DNA of 64,000 bases from Curtobacterium sp. MCJR17_055 (GTDB lineage: Bacteria; Actinomycetota; Actinomycetes; Actinomycetales; Microbacteriaceae): contig NZ_QKLF01000005.1 in the NCBI RefSeq assembly GCF_003224335.1, positions 62,001 through 126,000 of the forward strand, read 5' to 3'. This document shows, in pieces, positions 10,568 through 17,983 of this stretch (position 1 is its first letter; the number at the start of each line of letters is the position of its first letter). A program made the position numbers and the translations under genes. The notes below the pieces were generated by a model. It saw nothing but the letters and a program-made list of their open reading frames with translations. It made no database searches and was not told the origin of the DNA.

Positions 10568-10622
10568 TCGTCCTCCGGCACCGGCCGGCTCGGACGGCAC
10601 CGGCGGACGAGGACCCGCGCCG

Positions 10623-11060
10623 TCAGCGGCGGACGAGCACCGTACCGGCAGCGCCGTCGTGGAGCGGACGGCCGTCCTTCGCGTGGATGAGCGCCGGGAC
10701 GACGATGCACAGCAGCACGGCGCGGACCGCCGGGCGCCAGACACCGACGTAGCCCCCGCGGATCGGCACCACGCGCAGCCCGACACAGAGGTGCCCGAAC
10801 GACCCCGACGCGAGCGCGATGAACAGGACCTGCAGCACGGCGAAGATGCCCAGCGTGATGAAGTTGCCCGCCGCGCCGTACGTGCCGATGACGAGGGAGA
10901 CGAGCGAGGCCAGCGCCCAGTCGATCACCAGCCCGAGGAACCGCCGGCCGAAGCTGCCCATGCTCCGCGGACCCGACTCCGGCAGCCCCAGGACCTTGCC
11001 CGGCCACTCGGTCCGACCGGAGCCGGCTGCGGGCGGGGTGGACGGAGTGGAGCGGGCCAT
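10623..11060 (-). CDS. RDD family membrane protein
   Basis: A 145-residue membrane protein with the Arg-Asp signature at the start of the first helix (FGRRFLGLVIDWALASLVSL). Three hydrophobic segments follow, and it ends with FGHLCVGLRVVPIRGG and a final helix. RDD proteins are proposed transporters or cation antiporters; this one has no assigned substrate. The position next to glnA1 is conserved in actinobacteria. It is divergent from glnA1 with 142 bp between the start codons. Confidence 0.85.
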   Translation of the reverse strand: MARSTPSTPPAAGSGRTEWPGKVLGLPESGPRSMGSFGRRFLGLVIDWALASLVSLVIGTYGAAGNFITLGIFAVLQVLFIALASGSFGHLCVGLRVVPIRGGYVGVWRPAVRAVLLCIVVPALIHAKDGRPLHDGAAGTVLVRR

Positions 11061-11202
11061 GTCCCCAGCGTAGGCGGTCGCCGGGTGCGTAACACGCTGG
11101 AAACAACGCAGTCACGTCCGGGAAACCCGGTGTCTCTAGCCTCGTCGGAGGGTGCCTCCTGGTTCCCTCGACACCACCCAACGCCACAGGAGACCGACTC
11201 GC

Positions 11203-12627
11203 ATGTTCAGTGATTCCTCCGAGGTGCTCGCGTTCATCAAGGACACGGACGTCAAGTTCCTCGACATCCGGTTCACGGACCTCCCCGGGGTCCAGCAGCA
11301 CTTCAACATCCCCGCATCAACGGTCGACGAGGACTTCTTCGCCGTCGGTCAGCTCTTCGACGGCTCCTCGATCCGCGGCTTCGCGTCGATCCACGAGTCG
11401 GACATGCAGCTCATCCCCGACGTGACGACCGCCTACGTGGATCCGTTCCGCGCGGAGCGCACGCTGATCATGGTGTTCGACATCTACAACCCGCGCAACG
11501 GCGAGATCTACGGCCGTGACCCGCGCCAGGTCGCCAAGAAGGCCGAGAAGTACCTCGCCTCGACCGGCATCGCGGACACGGCGTTCTTCGCCCCCGAGGC
11601 CGAGTTCTACATCTTCGACGACGTCCGCTACTCGGTCACGCAGAACGAGTCGTTCTTCTCCGTCGACTCGGAAGAGGGCGCGTGGAACACCGGCCGCGAG
11701 GAAGAGGGCGGCAACCTCGCCAACAAGACCCCGTACAAGGGCGGCTACTTCCCCGTCTCGCCGGTCGACAAGACGGCGGACCTGCGCGACGACATCTCGC
11801 TGAAGCTCATCGACGCCGGCCTCGAGCTCGAGCGCGCGCACCACGAGGTGGGCACCGGCGGCCAGCAGGAGATCAACTACAAGTTCGACACGCTGGTCCA
11901 CGCCGCGGACGACATCCTCAAGTTCAAGTACATCGTCAAGAACACGGCCGAGCAGTGGGGCAAGGTCGCCACGTTCATGCCGAAGCCCCTGTTCGGTGAC
12001 AACGGTTCGGGCATGCACACCCACCAGTCGCTCTGGTCGGACGGCACCCCGCTGTTCTACGACGAGAACGGCTACGGAGGCCTGTCCGACGTCGCGCGCT
12101 GGTACATCGGCGGCATCCTGCGGCACGCCCCGGCCCTGCTCGCCTTCACGAACCCGACGGTGAACTCGTACCACCGCCTGGTCCCGGGCTTCGAGGCCCC
12201 CGTCAACCTCGTCTACTCGGCGGGCAACCGTTCGGCTGCGATCCGCATCCCGATCACGGGCACGAACCCGAAGGCCAAGCGCATCGAGTTCCGCGCGCCC
12301 GACGCGTCCGGCAACCCGTACCTCGCCTTCGCCGCGCAGCTCATGGCCGGCCTCGACGGCATCCAGAACCGCATCGAGCCGCACGAGCCGGTCGACAAGG
12401 ACCTCTACGAGTTGCCGCCCGAGGAAGCCAAGAACATCCCCCAGGTCCCGGCCGGCCTGTCGCAGGCGCTCGACGCGCTCGAGGCGGACCACGAGTTCCT
12501 CACGAAGGGCAACGTCTTCACCGAGGACCTCATCCAGACCTGGATCGACTACAAGCGTGAGAAGGAGATCCTCCCCCTCGCGCAGCGTCCCCACCCGTTC
12601 GAGTACGAGCTGTACTTCGGCGTCTGA
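11203..12627 (+). CDS. glnA: Glutamine synthetase type I (adenylylated form)
   Basis: This 474-residue GSI-beta enzyme condenses ammonia and glutamate using ATP. Seen motifs include the N-terminal [16 protein letters not shown], the glutamate-binding [16 protein letters not shown], the [12 protein letters not shown] loop, and NRSAAIRIP. The adenylylation tyrosine lies in [10 protein letters not shown] near the C-terminus, so activity should be switched by GlnE, whose gene lies about 5 kb downstream. The ATG at 11203 has a clear CAGGAGA ribosome site; an in-frame GTG upstream does not. A very strong terminator follows. Confidence 0.96.
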   Translation: MFSDSSEVLAFIKDTDVKFLDIRFTDLPGVQQHFNIPASTVDEDFFAVGQLFDGSSIRGFASIHESDMQLIPDVTTAYVDPFRAERTLIMVFDIYNPRNGEIYGRDPRQVAKKAEKYLASTGIADTAFFAPEAEFYIFDDVRYSVTQNESFFSVDSEEGAWNTGREEEGGNLANKTPYKGGYFPVSPVDKTADLRDDISLKLIDAGLELERAHHEVGTGGQQEINYKFDTLVHAADDILKFKYIVKNTAEQWGKVATFMPKPLFGDNGSGMHTHQSLWSDGTPLFYDENGYGGLSDVARWYIGGILRHAPALLAFTNPTVNSYHRLVPGFEAPVNLVYSAGNRSAAIRIPITGTNPKAKRIEFRAPDASGNPYLAFAAQLMAGLDGIQNRIEPHEPVDKDLYELPPEEAKNIPQVPAGLSQALDALEADHEFLTKGNVFTEDLIQTWIDYKREKEILPLAQRPHPFEYELYFGV

Positions 12628-12641
12628 GTTCCGCACACGAG

Positions 12642-12675
12642 GAAGGGCCCCGCACCGTCAGGTGCGGGGCCCTTC
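12642..12675 (+). terminator. Terminator after glnA
   Basis: A perfect 15-bp stem (GAAGGGCCCCGCACC at 12642-12656, complement at 12661-12675) with a GTCA tetraloop begins 15 bp after the glnA stop. Confidence 0.85.
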
Positions 12676-12892
12676 GTCGCGTGCGCGTCCGCAGAGCAGG
12701 GAGCCGTCCCCTGCGCCGAAGCGACAGATGGCGGCCGTACTTCCCCGCCGATCTGTCGCTTCCGCGGCGGGACCGCCGTGCGCGTCCGCCTGGAGGCCCG
12801 GTGGCGGCCCGGCGGACCGGCACCGGGCCGCGCAGCGCAGCGCAGCGCAGCGCACCGCACTGCGCTGCGCTGCGCTGCGCCACGGCAGACGA
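12676..12892. repeat. Two further large inverted repeats in the glnA-ugd gap
   Basis: This non-coding stretch between convergent genes holds two palindromes besides the terminators. The first has 12-bp perfect arms at 12718-12729 and 12751-12762 (GAAGCGACAGAT), extended by inner GGCGG/CCGCC arms. The second has 20-bp perfect arms at 12835-12854 and 12861-12880 built from repeats of GCGCA, with a 6-nt loop. No ORF with coding character is visible. The elements could be REP-like repeats, transcript-stabilising structures or simple-sequence expansions. Confidence 0.6.
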
Positions 12893-12930
12893 GAGCGGGG
12901 CCCGCGCCGTCGCCGGCACGGGCCCCGCTC
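12893..12930 (-). terminator. Terminator after ugd
   Basis: A 12-bp stem (GAGCGGGGCCCG at 12893-12904, complement at 12919-12930) with a 14-nt loop, 14 bp beyond the ugd stop. Confidence 0.65.
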
Positions 12931-12943
12931 GACCGCGGTCTGT

Positions 12944-14362
12944 TCAGCGCGCGGTCACCAGCGCGTCCGTCACACCGGCTGCGACGCTCGTGGCCGGTGC
13001 AGCGGCCGGGCTCGGTCGGCCGAGGGAGCGGACGGTCCAGCCCGCCCCGACCCACCGTGCGGCCGGGAGGCAGTTGCGCGCGTCGATCACGACCCGCTGA
13101 CCGACGAGGGCGGCGAGGGCGACCGGGTCGGCCTCGACGACCTCGTCCCACTCCGTGAGGACGAGCACGAGGTCGGCGCCCTCGATGGCCTCCGTCATCG
13201 ATCCGGCGTACGTGAGGGTCGGGAACGAGCGCCGTGCCGTCTCCATCGCCTCGGGGTCCCACAGCGTCACCTGGGCGCCGCGGAGGTGCAGCGCCGCCGC
13301 GACGTTGAGCGCCGGCGAGTCCCGGACGTCGTCGGTCATGGGCTTGAAGGCCGCTCCGACGACGGCGATCCGGCGGTTGAGCACCGATCCCCCGGCGGAC
13401 TCGATCGCCATGTCGATGACCCGCTGGCGCTGGCCCATGTTGATCTCGTCGACCTGCTGCATGAGCCCGACGACCCGCCCGGCGCCGAGTTCGGCCGCGC
13501 GGTGCATGAGCGCCCGGATGTCCTTCGGCAGGCACCCGCCCCCGAATCCGAGACCGGCGTTGAGGAACTTCCGGCCGATGCGGGCGTCGTGCCCGAGGGC
13601 GTCCGCGAGCGTCGAGACGTCCGCGCCCGTGATCGCGCACATCTCCGAGATCGCGTTGATGAACGAGATCTTCGTCGCGAGGAACGCGTTCGCGCTCACC
13701 TTCACGAGCTCGGCGGTGGCGAGGTCGGTCGTGATGACCGGGGTCCCCTCGCTGATCGGGGCGGCGTACACCTCGCGGATCACCGCGTCCGCCGCCTCCG
13801 ACGCACCGCCCCAGACCAAGCGGTCCGGGTGGAGCGTGTCCTCGACGGCCTTGCCCTCGCGCAGGAACTCGGGGTTCCAGACGAGTTCGGCGTCGATGCC
13901 GGCGGGCGTGAACTCGCTGACGATGCCGCGGAGGCGCGCTGCCGTCCCGACCGGGACCGTGGACTTGCCGACGATGAGCCCCGGGTGGGTGAGGTGCTCG
14001 GCGACACCGCGGGTGGCGGCCTCCACGTAGGACAGGTTCGCGGCGTACGACCCGGCCTTCTGCGGTGTCCCGACGCAGACGAAGTGCACGTCGGCCGCAG
14101 CGACCGCTTCCGAGATCGAGGAGGTGAAGCGGAGCCGCCCGGTGGCGACGTGCTTCGTGATGAGTTCGGGCAGTCCGGGCTCGTAGAACGGCACCTGCCC
14201 GGCCGACAGGGCCGCGAGCTTCGCCGGGTCGACGTCCACGCCGATGGTCTCGAAGCCCATCTCGGCCATGGCGGCGGCGTGCGTGGCACCGAGGTAGCCG
14301 GTGCCGATGACGCTGATGACGGGAGCGGGGCGGGCGTGGTCCCGGGATGGCGATGTGGTCAC
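12944..14362 (-). CDS. ugd: UDP-glucose 6-dehydrogenase
   Basis: This 472-residue NAD-dependent enzyme makes UDP-glucuronate by double oxidation of UDP-glucose. The Rossmann motif VIGTGYLGATHAAAMAEMG lies at residues 17-35. The catalytic cysteine is in GFGGGCLPKD, and the central WNPEFLREGKAVEDTLHPDR matches the UDP-GlcDH signature. Residues 1-15 and the last 25 are variable. The GTG start overlaps the stop of the upstream GH26 gene (GTGA), so translation is probably coupled. Placed with a GT2 synthase, it points to a glucuronate-containing surface polymer. UDP-ManNAc dehydrogenase is an alternative with the same fold. Confidence 0.9.
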   Translation of the reverse strand: MTTSPSRDHARPAPVISVIGTGYLGATHAAAMAEMGFETIGVDVDPAKLAALSAGQVPFYEPGLPELITKHVATGRLRFTSSISEAVAAADVHFVCVGTPQKAGSYAANLSYVEAATRGVAEHLTHPGLIVGKSTVPVGTAARLRGIVSEFTPAGIDAELVWNPEFLREGKAVEDTLHPDRLVWGGASEAADAVIREVYAAPISEGTPVITTDLATAELVKVSANAFLATKISFINAISEMCAITGADVSTLADALGHDARIGRKFLNAGLGFGGGCLPKDIRALMHRAAELGAGRVVGLMQQVDEINMGQRQRVIDMAIESAGGSVLNRRIAVVGAAFKPMTDDVRDSPALNVAAALHLRGAQVTLWDPEAMETARRSFPTLTYAGSMTEAIEGADLVLVLTEWDEVVEADPVALAALVGQRVVIDARNCLPAARWVGAGWTVRSLGRPSPAAAPATSVAAGVTDALVTAR

Positions 14363-15903
14363 TTCTTGACCTCCTGCAGGTCGTAGTCGATGTCGTTCCG
14401 GGCGATGCCGGCCGCGAAGGCCGCCATGCTGTCGGCCCGGGAGTTGAGTCGCCAGTCGTTCGTCGTGCGGGCACCGTCGACGATGGTGGTGGCGGTCTCG
14501 CTGAAGTACGCGAAGCCGATGACGTCGGCGTTCGCCGGGTCGGCGAGGGCGTCGAAGAGCGAGGTGATCCAGCGCGCCTTCTGGCCGTCCGTGACCGTGG
14601 CACCGGTCTCGGTCGCGCCGATCTCGCTGAGCAGGATCCGCTTCTCGGGCGCGATCTGCCGGAGCTGCTCGATGGTCTTCGCGAAGGTGGTGTCGAACGT
14701 CGGCGCCTCGGCCGCCTTCCGGTAGTAGCCGCTCATGCCGACCCAGTCGACGTAGTCGTCACCCGGGTAGTACGCCTTCAGGTAGTCGAGCGTCTGGTAC
14801 TTCGGGTTGCCCAGGGCGTCGATGCGCGTCGGCGACCAGTTCCAGATGACGTAGTCGTTCGCGCCGGCACGGTCGAAGACGTCGTGCACGTGCTGCCACA
14901 TCGCGACGAACGAACCCGGTGCGTTCTGCTGGACGGTGCCGTCGGCCCAGTTGTACCAGCTGCCGTTCATCTCGTGGTCGAGCCGGATGACGACGGGCTG
15001 GCCGTTCGTCACGAGGGCCTCGGCGTACTGCGTCAGGTAGCGGTCGAACGCCCCGCCGGTGACGTCGGCGTTCGTGTAGCCGGGCACGTACTTCTGGTCG
15101 TTGCCGGTCTTCAACGGACGGCTCTCCCAGGTGAGCATCGGGACGCGCCCGTTCGTCCAGGAGCGCTGGACGGCGTCGGCGTTGAAGTCCTGGTCGAAGC
15201 CCTGGAAGTAGCCGACCATGTTCGTGGCGGTACCGACCTGCTGGGACACCTGGTCGTACTCCGCCCAGTTGAAGGGCGACTGCGCCGTGTACAGGCCGTA
15301 CCAGCGGGACTGCTGTGCGAGCACCTCGGCCTTGGTCGGGACGTCGACGGGGACCGCGGGGTCCGGGTCCGTCGACGGGCCGTCCTTGCCGGGTACGACG
15401 GTCGGACCGCCGCCCTGCCCGGACGCTCCCGATCCGGACCCCGATCCGGACCCGGACCCGGAGCTGCCGGCGTGGCCGCCGGAGGCCGACGTGCCGGAGG
15501 AGGACGAGACTCCCGAGGAGTGGTGCGCTCCGGACGCCGACCGGGCGTGCGCGAGTTGCGACCGCAGGTCCGCGATCTGGCCCTTGAGCTGCGTGAGCTG
15601 GTCGCCGCGGGAGCCGGCCTGCGCCGTGGTGCTCTGCAGCTTGCCCTCGAGCTTCCAGATCCGCTCCTGGGCTGCGGTGAGCTTCGCTTCGAGCGCCTCG
15701 GCGTCCGCCGGTTGCTCCTGCTTGGTCGGGACGCCGAGCGCTCGGCTGACGGCCGAGGAGACCGGCCCGGAGGGTGAGATCCACACCGACCAGGTGATGA
15801 GCGAGAGGACGGCGACGATGGCCGCCATGCCGACGGCGGTGCGCTTGGCGTGTCGGGTCGAGGGTGCCCACCAGGTGCCGGTGGAGCGAGGGAGATCAGA
15901 CAA
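14359..15903 (-). CDS. Membrane-tethered GH26-type glycoside hydrolase with coiled coil
   Basis: A 514-residue protein. One membrane helix (residues 22-44) is followed by a coiled coil (about 66-115), a Gly/Ser linker (about 125-165, GSGSGSGSGSG) and a GH26-like barrel from about 190. The two catalytic glutamates are visible in RLDHEMNGSWYNW (acid/base) and LLSEIGATE (nucleophile). GH26 members cleave beta-mannans or related beta-1,3/1,4-glucans. Here the enzyme is anchored on the outer face of the membrane and may trim or terminate the polymer made by the neighbouring synthase. The start is TTG at 15903, with GGAGG 9 nt upstream and an 8-bp overlap with the GT2 gene. Confidence 0.87.
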   Translation of the reverse strand: MSDLPRSTGTWWAPSTRHAKRTAVGMAAIVAVLSLITWSVWISPSGPVSSAVSRALGVPTKQEQPADAEALEAKLTAAQERIWKLEGKLQSTTAQAGSRGDQLTQLKGQIADLRSQLAHARSASGAHHSSGVSSSSGTSASGGHAGSSGSGSGSGSGSGASGQGGGPTVVPGKDGPSTDPDPAVPVDVPTKAEVLAQQSRWYGLYTAQSPFNWAEYDQVSQQVGTATNMVGYFQGFDQDFNADAVQRSWTNGRVPMLTWESRPLKTGNDQKYVPGYTNADVTGGAFDRYLTQYAEALVTNGQPVVIRLDHEMNGSWYNWADGTVQQNAPGSFVAMWQHVHDVFDRAGANDYVIWNWSPTRIDALGNPKYQTLDYLKAYYPGDDYVDWVGMSGYYRKAAEAPTFDTTFAKTIEQLRQIAPEKRILLSEIGATETGATVTDGQKARWITSLFDALADPANADVIGFAYFSETATTIVDGARTTNDWRLNSRADSMAAFAAGIARNDIDYDLQEVKK

Positions 15904-17470
15904 TGAGGAACGCCTCCAGAGCGAAGACCGCGATCCCGATCACGTAGGGGATCGACGCGTAGGGGTTGAGACGACGGGGACGGGAGGGTTTCGGGGCGCG
16001 CTGTGCCTGTCGCTCGGTCGCGGTCGCGACGTCGCGGCGGGTGGCGAGGACGGTCGTGGTGGAGGCCGTGGTGGCGTCCGGACCGAAGATCTCGTCGAAC
16101 GCGCGGTCGACGGCGGCCTGCTCGTCCGTGCCGCCGACGGGGGCGGACGGGTCGTGGTCGACCGGACTTCCCGGGACGGCCGCGGCGCGGGGCTGCGGCT
16201 GCGCCGGGTCCTCCTCGACCGGACCGCCGGCGTAGGCACCGGCACGGGTCCCCCAACCGCTCGCGTGGGCGAGACGGAAGAACCCGATGAGGCGGATCGG
16301 CATGAGGAAGAACGTCGAGACGATGATGAACATCGGCAGGCGGAAGAAGTCGGAGGGCTTCTCGGCCAGGTGCCGCATCTGCCGGATCGCCATGCTCAGC
16401 ACGCTCGAGACGACCATGAGCCCCGCCACGTAGACGAACCCCGTCGAGAAGCCGTACTGGTGCAGGATCCCCTCGTACAGGTTCTGACCCTGCCCGGTGA
16501 GCGCCCGGTAGACCCACCCGGCGATCACGCCGAAGAGCATGAACGGCAGGATGATGTCGGTCAGGAAGAACAGGGCGAGGACCGGCGCGTGGCCGAGCAT
16601 CCAGGGCAGCATCCGCAGCGTGTTGTACTGCGACCCGCGGGCCCAACGGAGCTGCTGCTTGAACAGCTTCTTCACCTGCAGCGGGGCGTCCGTGTACACG
16701 AGCGACGTGTACTGGTAGACGGTCCGGTAGCCCTCCTTGAGCGTCAGGTTCGTGAGCGTCCGGTCGTCGGACACCTCGAGGAATACGCCCATGAACTCCT
16801 CGTGCATGAACTTGTCCATCACACGGACGAGGATGCTGCGGCGGAACGCGATCGTGCGACCGGGCAGGCAGCCGATCTGCCCGAGCACGCTCTGCGCGGG
16901 CATCGAGTACAGCGCGCGGGAGTTCTCGAGCCAGTCCGCCCAGCGGGTGATCCACGAGCGGGTCGGCTCGAGGATGCGCTGGCGGGTGGTGACGCCGCCG
17001 ACCGACTCGTCCGCGAACGGCCGGAGGAGTTCGACGAGGGTGCCGGGCGTCCAGACGGTGTCGGAGTCGACGAGCACCGTGATGTCGCCGGTGGACATCT
17101 CGGTGCCGACCTTGACGGCGTTGCGCTTGCCGGGGATCGGCGTGTGGGTCCAGCGGACCAGCGGCGCGAACTCGTCGCAGACCGCTTCGAGTGCCTCGTT
17201 CCGGGCGCCGTTGATGACGACGATGATCTCGCCGGGACGCTGCTCGACCATGCGGCCGATGACGTCACGGAACAGGTCGAGCGGCTCGTCCACGACGGGG
17301 ACGACCACGCTGGTCGTCCCGGTGTACGTGCCGGTGAAGGGGCGGTACCGGGCGGAGAGGACGACCTTGAGCAACCAGAGCAACCAGATCACCAGTGAGT
17401 ACACGGTGAAGAGGTAGAACTCGGGGTGGCCGTCGACCATCTGCCGGATCTGGAGGATGAAGGTGAACAT
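15896..17470 (-). CDS. Processive family 2 glycosyltransferase (hyaluronan/cellulose synthase-like)
   Basis: A 524-residue membrane glycosyltransferase. An N-terminal helix (about 20-38) precedes a GT-A domain beginning TSVVVPVVDEPLDLF. The metal-binding DSD motif is in ITVLVDSDTVWTPG, and the QxxRW signature of processive synthases is in KQQLRWARGSQYN. Several membrane helices follow, then a long low-complexity cytosolic segment (about 410-495) and a final helix. Together with ugd this suggests polymerisation of a GlcA-containing chain, as in hyaluronan synthases, but the product is not readable. The ATG at 17470 has CAGGGA upstream. The frame is open for 89 more codons, but that sequence has no family similarity. 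Confidence 0.88.
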   Translation of the reverse strand: MFTFILQIRQMVDGHPEFYLFTVYSLVIWLLWLLKVVLSARYRPFTGTYTGTTSVVVPVVDEPLDLFRDVIGRMVEQRPGEIIVVINGARNEALEAVCDEFAPLVRWTHTPIPGKRNAVKVGTEMSTGDITVLVDSDTVWTPGTLVELLRPFADESVGGVTTRQRILEPTRSWITRWADWLENSRALYSMPAQSVLGQIGCLPGRTIAFRRSILVRVMDKFMHEEFMGVFLEVSDDRTLTNLTLKEGYRTVYQYTSLVYTDAPLQVKKLFKQQLRWARGSQYNTLRMLPWMLGHAPVLALFFLTDIILPFMLFGVIAGWVYRALTGQGQNLYEGILHQYGFSTGFVYVAGLMVVSSVLSMAIRQMRHLAEKPSDFFRLPMFIIVSTFFLMPIRLIGFFRLAHASGWGTRAGAYAGGPVEEDPAQPQPRAAAVPGSPVDHDPSAPVGGTDEQAAVDRAFDEIFGPDATTASTTTVLATRRDVATATERQAQRAPKPSRPRRLNPYASIPYVIGIAVFALEAFLIV

Positions 17471-17983
17471 CGATCCCTGCTGCAACGTTCGAAGGGGAGA
17501 TTCCGCGCCATCGGGAAATCGGGGGTCGGTTCGGGTGTCCTCATTCAGACAGAACGCAGACGCGCCGCGCAACGTGCCCCTCGGCCGGGGGTGACGGCGT
17601 TGTGCCCCGGGGTACACCGGCGTCCACTGCACGCCGGACAGGCCGTGTCCGCACTGGTGCTGACAGCAGTTCCGTGGACCGGTCCCACGGCTCGCGGCCC
17701 GGCCGTCGACGGGGAGTCCGGCCGGGAGGCCCGGCACCAGCAGACGAGGAACCCCCGGTCAGCAGGCACATCGGCAGTGACCGCCGACAGCCGTTCCGGC
17801 GTGGGCCGCGCGTGTTCCGAAACCCTGGTCGCACGCTGACAGCGGTACCGCGGCTGAACCGAACGGGGTACGGTATTCCATCACTCGGGGTACGGCGGCG
17901 GCGTCGTGGAAATTGCGGAAGACAACTCGCGCTCCTCCGCCCGAACGGAGCACCCCGGGCGTGTCGCGCGGCCCGCCGGGTGT
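17471..17983 (-). promoter_or_regulatory. 513-bp regulatory region of the exopolysaccharide locus with paired CGGGGTACGG sites
   Basis: No gene is visible between the GT2 start and the glnE stop. The sequence CGGGGTACGG occurs twice, at 17864-17873 and 17886-17895, exactly 22 bp apart (two helical turns). A related GGGGTAC lies at 17609-17615. This fits a dimeric activator or repressor site about 400 bp ahead of the GT2 start, leaving room for a long untranslated leader. No -10/-35 pair is assigned with confidence. Confidence 0.45.

Noticed and set aside
12835-12880. Replication origin or phage attachment site
   Set aside because: The palindrome is a GCGCA simple repeat with no DnaA boxes, integrase or tRNA nearby.
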